Shown here in pieces: positions 16,777 to 25,833 of a stretch of 64,000 bases of DNA. The first letter of the stretch is position 1. Each line of letters starts with the position of its first letter. The notes under the pieces were generated by a model. It saw only the letters and a list, made by a program, of their open reading frames with translations, did no database searches and had not been told where the DNA came from. Source of the stretch: Streptomyces filipinensis (lineage in GTDB: Bacteria; Actinomycetota; Actinomycetes; Streptomycetales; Streptomycetaceae); the NCBI RefSeq assembly GCF_014649495.1, contig NZ_BMTD01000028.1:1-64000 (forward strand), read 5' to 3'. Made by a program: the position numbers and the translations under genes.

Positions 16777-19023
16777 TCAGAACACCCTCAGCAGCAGCAC
16801 CGCGCGCTCCGGCACCGTGACCTCCGTGCCCGCCGGATGGACCGTCCCCGGTGCCTGCGCCTGCTCCTCGCGGGAGGTGTCCACGACCACCTCGTAGCGT
16901 TCCGCCCACGGCGGTCCCGGCAGGACGAAGCCGGTCGGAGCGTCGCCCGCGTGCAGGACCGCGAGGAAGCTGTCGTCCACGACCGGCGCACCGCGCTCGT
17001 CCCGGCCCGGGATGTCCCGGCCGGAGAGGTACATGCCGAGCGTGGCCGCGGGGGCGTACCAGTCGCCCTCGGTCATCTCCGCACCCCGCGCCGTGAACCA
17101 GGCCAGGTCGCGCAGCCCGTCCGCCGAGTGGGCGCGGCCGGAGAAGAAGGCGCGGCGGCGCAGCACCGGGTGGCGGTGGCGCAGCGCGATCAGGCGGGAG
17201 GTCAGTTCCAGCAGGGGCCGCCAGGCCGGGTCGTCCCGCAGGGACCAGTCCAGCCAGCTGATCTCGTTGTCCTGACAGTAGGCGTTGTTGTTGCCGCGCT
17301 GCGTGCGCCCGAGTTCGTCGCCGGCCACCAGCATGGGCACACCGGTGGACAGCAGGAGTGTCGTGAGCAGGTTCCGCAGCTGGCGGCGGCGCAGGGCCCG
17401 GACCCGCTCGTCGTCCGTCTCGCCCTCCGCCCCGCAGTTCCAGGAGCGGTTGTCGTCGGTGCCGTCGCGGTTGCCCTCGCCGTTGGCCTCGTTGTGCTTG
17501 CGCTCGTACGACACGAGGTCGCGCAGGGTGAACCCGTCGTGCGCGGTGACGAAGTTGACCGAGGCGTACGGGCGGCGGCCACCCCAGGCGTACAGGTCGC
17601 TGGAGCCGGACAGCCGGTAGCCGATCTCCCGGACGTCCGGCAGGGCGTGCCGCCAGAAGTCCCGGACCGCGTTGCGGTAGCGGTCGTTCCACTCGGTCCA
17701 CAGCGGGGGGAAGGCGCCCACCTGGTAGCCGCCGGAGCCGATGTCCCACGGTTCGGCGATCAGCTTGACGCGCCTGAGCACCGGGTCCTGGGCGATCACC
17801 GCCAGGAACGGGGAGAGCATGTCGACGTCGTGCATCGAACGGGCCAGCGCCGCCGCGAGGTCGAAGCGGAAGCCGTCCACGCCCATCTCCGTCACCCAGT
17901 AGCGCAGCGAGTCGGTGATCAGACGCAGCACCTGGGGCTGGACGACGTGCAGGGTGTTGCCGCAGCCGGTGTAGTCGGCGTAGCGGCGGGCGTCCTCCTG
18001 CAGACGGTAGTAGCCGCGGTTGTCGATGCCCTTCAGGGACAGGGTGGGGCCCAGTTCGCCCGCCTCGGCCGTGTGGTTGTAGACCACGTCGAGGATGACC
18101 TCGATGCCGGCCGCGTGCAGTGCGCGCACCATGCGCTTGAACTCGCCGACCTGCTGCCCCGTCGTACCGGAGGCCGCGTAGGCGGCGTGCGGGGCGAAGT
18201 AGCCGATGGAGTTGTAGCCCCAGTGGTTCCTGAGGTCCCGGCACAGCAGGTGGTCCTCGTGCGCGAACTGGTGGACCGGGAGCAGTTCGACGGCCGTGAC
18301 ACCCAGCCCCACCAGGTGCTCGATCGCCGCCGGGTGCGCCAGGCCGGCGTAGGTGCCGCGCAGGTCCTCGGGTATGCCCGGGTGCAGTTTCGTGAAGCCG
18401 CGCACATGCAGCTCGTAGATCACCGAGTCCGCCCAGGGTGTCTTGGGCCGCCGGTCGTCGGACCAGTCGTCGTCATCGTGCACGACGACGCCCTTCGGGA
18501 CGTACGGCGCCGAGTCCCGGTCGTCGCGCACGGTGTCGGCGATGTACTGCTCGGGCCAGTCCCGTACATGCCCGTACACCTCCGGCGGCAGCGCGAACTC
18601 GCCGTCCACCGCCCGCGCGTACGGGTCAAGCAGCAGCTTGGCCGGGTTCCAGCGGGCGCCGGTCCACGGGTCCCAGCGGCCGTCCACGCGGTAGCCGTAC
18701 CGCTGCCCCGGCATCACGCCGGGCACGAAGCCGTGCCAGATCTCGTGCGTCAGTTCGGTCAGCGGGACCCGGGTCTCCCGGCCCCGCTCGTCGAACAGAC
18801 AGACCTGGACCGCCTCGGCCCCGCCCGCCCACAGCGCGAAGTTGGTGCCCGCGACCCCGTCCGGGCCGACCCGGAACCGGGCGCCCAGCGGCGTCGGGGC
18901 GCCCGGCCACACCGCCGGGGCCGGCACCGCGGCGCGCCGGGCGCCGTTCACCACGGCAGGCTGCTGCCCGGTCCCGGTGGCCGGCTCCCCGGCCGGTGCC
19001 CGCTGCTCGGCTGCGCTCGTCAC
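16777..19023 (-). CDS. glgX: Glycogen debranching enzyme GlgX
   Basis: A 748-aa GH13 enzyme that hydrolyses alpha-1,6 branches of phosphorylase-trimmed glycogen. A CBM48-like N-terminal domain (about 40-170) precedes the barrel. The GH13 catalytic triad is intact: nucleophile D388 in GFRFDLA, acid/base E424 in IAEPWD, and D496 in VTAHDG. The GNNNAYCQDNE signature of the GlgX/isoamylase group is present. The first 30 residues are Ala/Gly-rich and variable. The GTG start has GAGGGG 8 nt upstream. It stands alone, divergent from the L,D-transpeptidase gene. Confidence 0.95.
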   Translation of the reverse strand: MTSAAEQRAPAGEPATGTGQQPAVVNGARRAAVPAPAVWPGAPTPLGARFRVGPDGVAGTNFALWAGGAEAVQVCLFDERGRETRVPLTELTHEIWHGFVPGVMPGQRYGYRVDGRWDPWTGARWNPAKLLLDPYARAVDGEFALPPEVYGHVRDWPEQYIADTVRDDRDSAPYVPKGVVVHDDDDWSDDRRPKTPWADSVIYELHVRGFTKLHPGIPEDLRGTYAGLAHPAAIEHLVGLGVTAVELLPVHQFAHEDHLLCRDLRNHWGYNSIGYFAPHAAYAASGTTGQQVGEFKRMVRALHAAGIEVILDVVYNHTAEAGELGPTLSLKGIDNRGYYRLQEDARRYADYTGCGNTLHVVQPQVLRLITDSLRYWVTEMGVDGFRFDLAAALARSMHDVDMLSPFLAVIAQDPVLRRVKLIAEPWDIGSGGYQVGAFPPLWTEWNDRYRNAVRDFWRHALPDVREIGYRLSGSSDLYAWGGRRPYASVNFVTAHDGFTLRDLVSYERKHNEANGEGNRDGTDDNRSWNCGAEGETDDERVRALRRRQLRNLLTTLLLSTGVPMLVAGDELGRTQRGNNNAYCQDNEISWLDWSLRDDPAWRPLLELTSRLIALRHRHPVLRRRAFFSGRAHSADGLRDLAWFTARGAEMTEGDWYAPAATLGMYLSGRDIPGRDERGAPVVDDSFLAVLHAGDAPTGFVLPGPPWAERYEVVVDTSREEQAQAPGTVHPAGTEVTVPERAVLLLRVF

Positions 19024-19329
19024 GTGTCGGCCCCTCTTTCAGTGGCTCGCTCCCGGGGCGGCGCGGTCGGCCGGGCCGACGAGCCGAGGGTGCCCCGCGG
19101 AACCCTCGGCCGGCCGGTACGGCTGCGCCCCGACGGTAGGGGGCGCCCTCCGGCTCAAGTCGGCGTCGGCCGTCCGGTTCCGTCCCTTCTCGCAGCCGAC
19201 CTGATCCGGAGGGCGCCCTCTCCGGCGCGGGCGCGGCGGCTCCCCAGCGTGTCGTCCTTCCCTCTGTTCTGCCCAGTGCGTGCGTCGCACTCACGTTTCC
19301 CCGGAGCAGGCCCCGTCGTTGAGTCCCGC
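19024..19329. other. Divergent intergenic region, glgX / L,D-transpeptidase
   Basis: This 306-nt gap between divergent genes must hold both promoters. No gene is supported; the long plus-strand frame through it is a GC artefact. Its main feature is the long imperfect hairpin at 19141-19218, listed separately. Confidence 0.5.
19141..19218. repeat. Long imperfect inverted repeat (78 nt)
   Basis: Perfect 13-bp arms lie at 19141-19153 and 19206-19218. Inside them a symmetrical 5x5 internal loop (19154-19158, 19201-19205) is followed by a second 6-bp stem, GTCGGC (19159-19164) with GCCGAC (19195-19200), and a 30-nt loop. Each outer arm also contains the self-palindrome GGGCGCCC. It could be a leader RNA structure of the transpeptidase gene, a pair of operators, or a terminator for an unseen transcript. 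Confidence 0.6.
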
Positions 19330-20553
19330 GTGAGGCACGTACAAGGACGCGCGCGGCGCGCGTGGGTCGCGCTTGCCGCCGTAGTGACATCGGCGGCACT
19401 GCTGGCAGGCTGCTCTTTCGGGGGCTCCGGCCCCCTCGGGCTGGGCGGAGCGCTCGGCAGACCCCCGGCACCCGAGGACGTCATCCATGTCACCCCCGAC
19501 GACGACAGCAAGGCCGTCCGCCCCGATCAGCGGCTGCTGGTCCGGGTGCCCGACGGGCGCCTGGAGAAGGTGACCGTCGTGCGGTCGCAGGACGCCCAGG
19601 ACTTCCCGGTCCCCGGGCACATCGGCGAGGACGGCATGACCTGGCGGCCGGACCAGGACCGGCTGGCGCTCGCCGCCAAGTACACCGTCGACGTGGTGGC
19701 GCGGGACGCGGGCGGCCGCCGCTCGGCCCGGCACACCACCTTCACCACACTCGTCCCGGATGAACGGTTCATCGCCTACGTCACTCCCGAGAACCGCGCC
19801 ACCGTCGGCACCGGCATGATCGTCTCCCTCACCTTCAGCCGGGAGATCACCGACCGCGCCGCCGTGGAACGCGCCGTCCGGGTCAGCGCCCGCCCGGCCG
19901 TGGAGACCCGCCCGCACTGGTTCGGCAGGAACCGCCTGGACTTCCGCCCCGAGCAGTACTGGAAACCCGGCACCGAGGTCACGGTCGACCTGAACCTGCG
20001 GGACGTCCAGGGAGCACCCGGCGTCTACGGGCTGCAGGACAAGTCCTTCTCCTTCACCGTCGGCCGCAGCCAGGTCTCGGTGGTGGACGCGGAGGAGCAC
20101 ACCATGCAGGTGCGCCGGGACGGCCGGCTCCTCGCCACCGTGCCGGTCACCGCGGGCGCCCCGAAGCACCCCACCTACAACGGCAAGATGGTGGTGATGG
20201 ACATGCTGGAGGTCACCCGCATGAACAGCCAGACGGTCGGCCTCGGCGCCGAGTACGACATCCCCGACGTCCCGCACGCCATGCGGCTCACCGACTCCGG
20301 CACCTTCCTGCACGGCAACTACTGGAATCCGGACGCTCCCGGCGTCGTCAACGTCAGCCACGGCTGCGTGGGGCTGAGGGACGTCAAGGGCGGCAGTTCG
20401 GACACCCCGGCGGGCTGGTTCTTCGACCGCAGCCTCATCGGTGACGTCATCGAAGTCGTCAACAGCAAGGACAAGACGGTCGCTCCCGACAACGGCCTCG
20501 GCGGATGGAACCTGTCATGGCAGGAGTGGAAAGCGGGCAGCGCGGTGAAGTAA
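19330..20553 (+). CDS. Lipoprotein L,D-transpeptidase (YkuD domain), copy 1
   Basis: A 407-aa exported peptidoglycan cross-linking enzyme that forms 3-3 meso-DAP bonds. A lipoprotein signal ends in LLAGC (about residue 28). Two Ig-like domains (about 50-240), as in mycobacterial LdtMt2, precede the YkuD domain, with catalytic C346 in SHGCVGLR and the upstream HGNYW. The GTG start at 19330 gives an ideal signal peptide but has only a weak ribosome site; the frame is open far upstream, so the start is inferred. A paralogue follows 160 nt downstream. Confidence 0.9.
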   Translation: MRHVQGRARRAWVALAAVVTSAALLAGCSFGGSGPLGLGGALGRPPAPEDVIHVTPDDDSKAVRPDQRLLVRVPDGRLEKVTVVRSQDAQDFPVPGHIGEDGMTWRPDQDRLALAAKYTVDVVARDAGGRRSARHTTFTTLVPDERFIAYVTPENRATVGTGMIVSLTFSREITDRAAVERAVRVSARPAVETRPHWFGRNRLDFRPEQYWKPGTEVTVDLNLRDVQGAPGVYGLQDKSFSFTVGRSQVSVVDAEEHTMQVRRDGRLLATVPVTAGAPKHPTYNGKMVVMDMLEVTRMNSQTVGLGAEYDIPDVPHAMRLTDSGTFLHGNYWNPDAPGVVNVSHGCVGLRDVKGGSSDTPAGWFFDRSLIGDVIEVVNSKDKTVAPDNGLGGWNLSWQEWKAGSAVK

Positions 20554-20712
20554 CCAGGTGAGGGGCCGGGTTCGGGCGGCGGTGGCAGGCGGAAGTTGCG
20601 ACGCAATGGTGACATTCGCCTGACACCCAGCTCAAAACCGGCCGGTTAATATGCGCGCACACCAATGTGGTGGGGGAGCGTGCCGGACCAGGTCCGGCGA
20701 GGGGAGAACGCG

Positions 20713-21939
20713 TTGAACGTGCGGCCTATATCGGGGGCGTCGGTGGCGGGGCGGCGAGGCCGTAGGGGGCCGGCTCTCATAGCCGGCGCCCTGGTGCTCT
20801 CCCTCGCGGCGTGCGGCGGGGGCGGCGACAAGGGCTCGGGCAAGGGCCACGACGGCGGGACGCAGCAGGCGAAGCAGCAGTCCACCGCCGCCGTCACCAT
20901 AGCGCCCAAGTCGGGCGCCACCGACGTCGACACCAGCGGCGCGCTCAAGGTGGACGTCGCCAAGGGCAAGCTGACCGAGGTCACCGTCAAGGACGCCAAG
21001 GGCCGGGCGGTCGCCGGCACCGTCGCCGGCGGGGGCGCGTCCTGGACGCCGTCGACGCATCTGGCCGCGTCGACCAAGTACACCGTGCACGCGGTCGCCA
21101 AGGACTCCGAGGGCCGCGAGTCCGCCGAGGACTCCTCCTTCACCACCCTGACCCCGAAGAACACCTTCCTCGGCTCCTTCACCCCCGAGGACGGCTCCAC
21201 CGTCGGCGTCGGCATGCCGTTCTCGGTCAACTTCACCCGGGGCATCACGCACCCGGACGCCGTCGAGAAGGCCATCAGGATCAGGACCGAGCCGGCCGTC
21301 GACGTCGAGGGCCACTGGTTCGGCAACGACCGCCTGGACTTCCGGCCGGAGAAGTACTGGAAGGAAGGCACGAAGGTCACCGTCGACCTCGACCTGGACG
21401 GCGTCGAGGGCCGCGACGGCGTCTACGGCAAGCAGCACCGGACCGTGAAGTTCACCATCGGCCGCAACCAGGTCTCCGTCGTGGACGCCAAGAAGCACAC
21501 GATGAAGGTCACCCAGGACGGCAAGGTCATCAAGACCGTCCCGGTCACCACCGGCAAGCCCGGCTACGACACCTGGAACGGCCAGATGGTCATCAGCGAG
21601 AAGCTCGCGGTGACCCGGATGAACGGCGAGACCGTCGGCTACGGCGGCGAGTACGACATCAAGGACGTCCCGCACGCCATGCGCCTGACCACCTCCGGCA
21701 CCTTCCTGCACGGCAACTACTGGGGCGGCGACGCGTTCGGCAACTACAACGCCAGCCACGGCTGCGTCGGCCTGCGCGACGTGCGCGGCGGCTACGACGG
21801 ATCCACCCCGGCCGCCTGGATGTTCAACCACTCCCTCATCGGCGACGTGGTGATCGTGAAGAACTCCCACGACCGCACGGTGGACCCGGCCAACGGGTTC
21901 AACGGGTGGAACCTGTCCTGGGCGGACTGGACGAAGTAG
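20713..21939 (+). CDS. Lipoprotein L,D-transpeptidase (YkuD domain), copy 2
   Basis: A 408-aa paralogue of the preceding gene with the same plan: lipobox LSLAAC (about 30-35), a Gly/Lys-rich linker, Ig-like domains and a YkuD domain with catalytic C351 in SHGCVGLR. The sequences are closely alignable across the mature part. The TTG start at 20713 is supported by GGGGAG 6 nt upstream and places the signal at the very N-terminus; the ATG at 20665 has no such site. An AT-rich TAATAT (20647-20652) in the gap may be part of its promoter. A strong terminator follows. Confidence 0.92.
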   Translation: MNVRPISGASVAGRRGRRGPALIAGALVLSLAACGGGGDKGSGKGHDGGTQQAKQQSTAAVTIAPKSGATDVDTSGALKVDVAKGKLTEVTVKDAKGRAVAGTVAGGGASWTPSTHLAASTKYTVHAVAKDSEGRESAEDSSFTTLTPKNTFLGSFTPEDGSTVGVGMPFSVNFTRGITHPDAVEKAIRIRTEPAVDVEGHWFGNDRLDFRPEKYWKEGTKVTVDLDLDGVEGRDGVYGKQHRTVKFTIGRNQVSVVDAKKHTMKVTQDGKVIKTVPVTTGKPGYDTWNGQMVISEKLAVTRMNGETVGYGGEYDIKDVPHAMRLTTSGTFLHGNYWGGDAFGNYNASHGCVGLRDVRGGYDGSTPAAWMFNHSLIGDVVIVKNSHDRTVDPANGFNGWNLSWADWTK

Positions 21940-21955
21940 ATCCCTGAGCGACGCG

Positions 21956-21988
21956 GGGCCCGGTGCTGTGAGGTACGGCACCGGGCCC
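21956..21988 (+). terminator. Intrinsic-type terminator after L,D-transpeptidase
   Basis: A perfect 11-bp stem, GGGCCCGGTGC with GCACCGGGCCC, and an 11-nt loop begin 16 nt after the stop codon. The following sequence is only weakly T-rich, which is normal for high-GC actinobacteria. Confidence 0.7.
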
Positions 21989-22018
21989 GTCGTCGTTAAT
22001 CCCCGTTAACCTGCCTCC

Positions 22019-22786
22019 ATGACCGTGAATCTCGAAGTCGCCGAAGGCGTCGGAACCCTGCGCCTGGACCGGCCGCCGATGAACGCGCTGGACGTCGCCA
22101 CCCAGGACCGGCTGAAGGAGCTCGCCGAGGAGGCCACACGCCGTGACGACGTGCGCGCCGTGGTGATCTACGGCGGCGAGCGGGTGTTCGCGGCGGGCGC
22201 GGACATCAAGGAGATGCAGAACATGGACCACACCGCGATGGTCCTGCGCGCCCGAGCCCTGCAGGACTCCTTCACGGCCGTGGCCCGCATCCCCAAGCCC
22301 GTCGTCGCCGCCATCACCGGCTACGCCCTCGGCGGTGGCTGCGAACTGGCGCTGTGCGCCGACTACCGCATCGCCGCCGACAACGCCAAGCTCGGCCAGC
22401 CCGAGATCCTGCTCGGCCTGATCCCGGGCGCCGGCGGCACCCAGCGGCTGCCCCGGCTGGTCGGCCCCTCCAAGGCCAAGGACCTCATCTTCACCGGCCG
22501 TCAGGTGAGGGCCGACGAGGCCCTGGCGATCGGCCTGGTGGACCGCGTCGTCCCGGCCGCCGAGGTGTACGAACAGGCGCACGCCTGGGCCGCGAAGCTC
22601 GCCCAGGGCCCGTCGATCGCCCTGCGCGCGGCGAAGGAGTCGGTCGACACCGGCCTGGAGACCGACATCGACACCGGCCTCGCCGTCGAACGGAACTGGT
22701 TCGCGGGCCTGTTCGCCACCGAGGACCGCGAGCGGGGCATGCGCAGCTTCGTGGAGGAGGGGCCGGGCAAGGCGAAGTTCCTCTGA
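22019..22786 (+). CDS. Enoyl-CoA hydratase/isomerase (crotonase) family protein
   Basis: A 255-aa crotonase. The oxyanion-hole segments (AAGADIKEM; ALGGGCELALCADYR) and both acidic residues used for hydration are present: Glu in GGGCEL and Glu in LGQPEILLGLIPGAGG. This supports true 2-enoyl-CoA hydration in fatty-acid or amino-acid degradation; the chain-length preference is unknown. There is no Shine-Dalgarno sequence before the ATG at 22019 (CTGCCTCCATG), so the mRNA may be leaderless or poorly initiated. It is a single-gene unit with its own hairpin after the stop. Confidence 0.92.
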   Translation: MTVNLEVAEGVGTLRLDRPPMNALDVATQDRLKELAEEATRRDDVRAVVIYGGERVFAAGADIKEMQNMDHTAMVLRARALQDSFTAVARIPKPVVAAITGYALGGGCELALCADYRIAADNAKLGQPEILLGLIPGAGGTQRLPRLVGPSKAKDLIFTGRQVRADEALAIGLVDRVVPAAEVYEQAHAWAAKLAQGPSIALRAAKESVDTGLETDIDTGLAVERNWFAGLFATEDRERGMRSFVEEGPGKAKFL

Positions 22787-22803
22787 GGGCCCCTCGGGCC
22801 CTC
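22785..22803 (+). terminator. Short hairpin overlapping the crotonase stop codon
   Basis: The 8-bp stem GAGGGCCC / GGGCCCTC with a 3-nt loop begins inside the TGA stop. It is plausible as a terminator, though it lacks a T-run. Confidence 0.5.
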
Positions 22804-22967
22804 GCCGGTCCACCGCGGTTTCACCGGTCGTCAGCGGTGTGAACTTTCCCGTAACTCCTGCAAGTCCTCCTGTCCTTGACGCCTCGTCTCATCCGGGTAC
22901 CTCGATGGGGCGGTTTATGGGAGCCTTAAGGCGGCCTTAAGCCTGCCCTGTCGAGGGAGCCTGTCGA

Positions 22968-23630
22968 TTGCCCGGAAGTGAGCCGTCTTCGCAGGTCAAT
23001 CGGGATGTACTGGCGAGCAACATGCCGTCGGCATATGTCGGCAGACCGGCGGAGAGCGGGGGCGCACAGAGGGCGTATTCCTCCGGAACGGCCCCCGAGG
23101 CGGCTCCGGGCCGCCATGATGGGGGCATGGCGGGGCTGGAGGGCATCGAACAGCCGCGGGGACACAGCCGTGCGGCCGCGGCGCGCTGGTCGCCCGCGGT
23201 CGAGGACGAACAGGCGCTCAAGGCGCTCGAACTGTTCGGCAACCCGGCGGAGGCGGAAGTACCGCTGCCGTCCCGCCCCGAGTCCGCGGCCACCGCCCGC
23301 CGGCTCGCCCAGGTCGTCGTCCTGCGCACCTGGCGGCTGTCCCCCAGACTGGCGGAAGACGCCGTCTTGCTCGTGTCGGAACTGGTCGGCAACGCCGTAC
23401 GGCACACCGGGGCCCGGGTCTTCGGCCTCCGGATGCGCCGCCGCACCGGCTGGATCCGCGTCGAGGTCCGCGATCCCTCCCGCGGCCTGCCCTGTCTGAT
23501 GCCGGTCCAGGAACTGGACGTCAGCGGCCGCGGACTGTTCCTCGTGGACAAGCTCTCCGACCGCTGGGGCGTGGACCTGCTGCCGCGCGGCAAGACCACC
23601 TGGTTCGAGATGCGGGTCGCCGACCGGTAG
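22968..23630 (+). CDS. RsbW/SpoIIAB-like ATP-binding regulatory protein
   Basis: A 220-aa protein with a C-terminal HATPase_c_2 fold: N-box ELVGNAVRHTG (about 135-145) and G-box GRGLFLVDKLSDRWG. About 90 residues of low-similarity N-terminal sequence precede it. This family includes anti-sigma kinases and many orphan Streptomyces regulators that bind anti-sigma antagonists. No sigma factor or antagonist gene is adjacent, so the partner is unknown. The TTG start at 22968 is supported by GGGAG 8 nt upstream. Confidence 0.83.
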   Translation: MPGSEPSSQVNRDVLASNMPSAYVGRPAESGGAQRAYSSGTAPEAAPGRHDGGMAGLEGIEQPRGHSRAAAARWSPAVEDEQALKALELFGNPAEAEVPLPSRPESAATARRLAQVVVLRTWRLSPRLAEDAVLLVSELVGNAVRHTGARVFGLRMRRRTGWIRVEVRDPSRGLPCLMPVQELDVSGRGLFLVDKLSDRWGVDLLPRGKTTWFEMRVADR

Positions 23631-23707
23631 CACCGATCAGGCGACTACGACCCGAAATCGTCCCCCTTTCGGGGCAATCAGACGTTTTCTTACCTACCGC
23701 CCCTTAA

Positions 23708-24499
23708 ATGGTGCGGGTGACCACCACCAACCGCCGCGACGTGCTGCGCGCGGGCGCCGGGCTCGCCGCCGGCGGCGCGCTCGCCGCCGGTTGCGGCGCG
23801 GGCCACGCCGCCCCGTCCCCCACCCCGGCCGCCCCGTCCCCCTCCGGCCGGCCCGCGGCCAGCGCCAAGGCCGCCCCCGCCCCCCATGCGTACCCCGGAC
23901 AGCCCGCCCAGATCACCCACGGCCCGCGCACCCGGTCCCAGGTCGCCCTCACCTTCCACGGCCAGGGCGACCCCGTCATCGCCCACTCCCTGCTCACCAC
24001 GGCGGAGCAGCACGGCGCCCGGCTCACCGTGCTCGCCGTCGGCACCTGGCTCGACGAACACCCCGACATCGCCCGCCGGATCCTCGACGGCGGTCACGAC
24101 CTCGGCAACCACACCCAGCGGCACATCTCCGTCAACGACCTGCCCGAGGCGGGCGCCCGCAAGGAGATCACCGACTGCGCGGACCGGCTGAAGCGGCTCA
24201 CCGGTTCCATCGGCACCTGGTTCCGCCCCTCCCGCTCGCCGACCGCCTCCCCGCTGGTCGCCCGGCTCGCCCGCACCGCCGGCTACCCGCACGTGCTGTC
24301 GTACGACGTGGACTCGCTCGACTACACCCGCCCCGGAGCGGCCGCCGTCACCCGCAACGTCCTCGCCGACGTGCGCGGCGGGTCGGTGGTGAGCCTGCAC
24401 TTCGGATACCCGGACACGGTCGCCGCCCTGCCCGCCCTCCTCCACGAACTCGACCGCCGTGGACTGCGCGCGGTCACCACCACGGAGCTGCTGAGCTGA
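23708..24499 (+). CDS. Tat lipoprotein with NodB-like (polysaccharide deacetylase) domain
   Basis: A 263-aa exported protein. NRRDVL followed by a hydrophobic stretch and LAAGC (about residue 29) is a twin-arginine-like lipoprotein signal, followed by a Pro/Ala/Ser linker. The NodB fold covers about 75-260: zinc His pair in GNHTQRH, SYDVDSLDY and SLHFGYP. The first catalytic motif, normally TFDDG, reads TFHGQGD, so the catalytic Asp is missing and RPPY has become RPSR. It may be inactive or altered. The start is ATG 23708 or GTG 23720. Its last base is shared with the next gene's ATG (TGATG). Confidence 0.8.
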   Translation: MVRVTTTNRRDVLRAGAGLAAGGALAAGCGAGHAAPSPTPAAPSPSGRPAASAKAAPAPHAYPGQPAQITHGPRTRSQVALTFHGQGDPVIAHSLLTTAEQHGARLTVLAVGTWLDEHPDIARRILDGGHDLGNHTQRHISVNDLPEAGARKEITDCADRLKRLTGSIGTWFRPSRSPTASPLVARLARTAGYPHVLSYDVDSLDYTRPGAAAVTRNVLADVRGGSVVSLHFGYPDTVAALPALLHELDRRGLRAVTTTELLS

Positions 24500-25683
24500 T
24501 GCGAACCTTGAAAGCCGCCCGCCTGCTGGCCGCCGGTGCCGCCCTCACCGCCCTGGCGCTGCTGTCCGCATGCGATTCCGCCTCCCCGCACCACGCCAAC
24601 GAGGCCGGCAGCAAGGCTCCGGTCCAGCCCCGGGTGGACCAGCCGCGGGTGAACGTGCTGCCCGGGATGCCGCCGGTCGAGGACCCGAAGGACCTCTACT
24701 CCGCCGACCGCCCTGGCCGGCTCTCACCGGTCGTCAGGGACTTCCCGTCCCGCGTGTACGTCCCCAACACCAACTCGGACACCGTCACCGTCATCGACCC
24801 GGAGACCTACAAGGCCATCGACACGATCCCGGTCGGCCGCCAGCCCCAGCACGTGGTGCCGTCCTGGGACCTGAAGACCCTCTGGGTCAACAACGACCTC
24901 GGCAACAGCCTCACCCCGATCGACCCGCGGACCGGCCGGGCCGGCAAGGCCGTCGACGTGCACGATCCCTACAACCTGTACTTCACGCCCGACGGCAGAT
25001 ACGCCGTCGTCATGGCCTCCATGGACCGCGAGCTCGTCTTCCGCGACGCCCACACCATGAAGACCGTCAAGGCCCTGCCGGTCAGCTGCTACGGCGTCAA
25101 CCACGCCGACTTCTCGCCGGACGGGCGCTACTTCATCGTCTCCTGCGAGTTCAGCGGCGAGGTCCTCAAGGTCGACACCGCGAAGATGAAGGTCATCGAG
25201 CAGGAGAAGCTCCCGTACCACGGGGCGATGCCGCAGGACGTCAAGATCTCCCCGGACGGCAAGCTGTTCTACATCGCCGACATGATGGCCAACGGCCTGT
25301 GGATCCTCGACGGCGACAAGTTCACCCGGCCCCGCTTCCTCTACACCGGCAAGGGCGCCCACGGTCTCTACGTCAGCCGTGACTCCCGCGAGATGTACGT
25401 CTCCAACCGCGGCGAGGGCACCATCTCCGTCTTCGACTTCGCCCAGAACCGGCTGACCAGGAAGTGGCACCTGCCCGGCGGCGGCAGCCCCGACATGGGC
25501 GGCGTCTCCGCCGACGGCAAGGTGCTGTGGCTGTCCGGCCGCTACAACTCCGAGGTGTACGCCATCGACACCCGCACGGGGACGGAACTGGCCCGCATCA
25601 GGGTCGGCAGCGGCCCGCACGGCCTGGCCGTCTATCCGCAGCCGGGCCGCTACTCGCTCGGACACACCGGCATCTTCCGCTGA
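24499..25683 (+). CDS. YVTN-type beta-propeller lipoprotein
   Basis: A 394-aa lipoprotein (signal with lipobox LLSAC, Cys about residue 22). From residue 75 it contains about seven repeats of the YVTN/SMP-30-like propeller, for example RVYVPNTNSDTVTVIDP and YVSNRGEGTISVFD. Such propellers bind partners or small ligands outside the membrane. The ATG shares one base with the stop of the NodB-like gene (TGATG), and GGAG lies about 10 nt upstream, so the two are co-translated and probably act together at the membrane surface. No catalytic motif is visible. Confidence 0.85.
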   Translation: MRTLKAARLLAAGAALTALALLSACDSASPHHANEAGSKAPVQPRVDQPRVNVLPGMPPVEDPKDLYSADRPGRLSPVVRDFPSRVYVPNTNSDTVTVIDPETYKAIDTIPVGRQPQHVVPSWDLKTLWVNNDLGNSLTPIDPRTGRAGKAVDVHDPYNLYFTPDGRYAVVMASMDRELVFRDAHTMKTVKALPVSCYGVNHADFSPDGRYFIVSCEFSGEVLKVDTAKMKVIEQEKLPYHGAMPQDVKISPDGKLFYIADMMANGLWILDGDKFTRPRFLYTGKGAHGLYVSRDSREMYVSNRGEGTISVFDFAQNRLTRKWHLPGGGSPDMGGVSADGKVLWLSGRYNSEVYAIDTRTGTELARIRVGSGPHGLAVYPQPGRYSLGHTGIFR

Positions 25684-25833
25684 CCCCGTTCCGGCCGGGC
25701 ACACCGCGAGGGCCGGCCGGGTCGAGGCCGCCTTCCACCGGCCGTGGCACCGAGGGGTCGTCCCGGGCCGTTAATCTGACCAGCGTCAGTACGCCAGCAC
25801 GGCATGAGAAACACGAACAAAAGGGGCGGATCG

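Noticed and set aside
16378..20553. A 1391-codon plus-strand frame across glgX and the first L,D-transpeptidase
   Set aside because: Its first 984 codons are antisense to glgX and rich in Arg/Val/His with no domain. Only the last 407 codons, from the lipoprotein signal at 19330, form a real protein.
23635..23707. CCCC-CTTTC-GGGG hairpin followed by GTTTTCTT as a terminator
   Set aside because: The stem is only 4 bp and about 10 nt separate it from the T-run, so support is too weak to list it.
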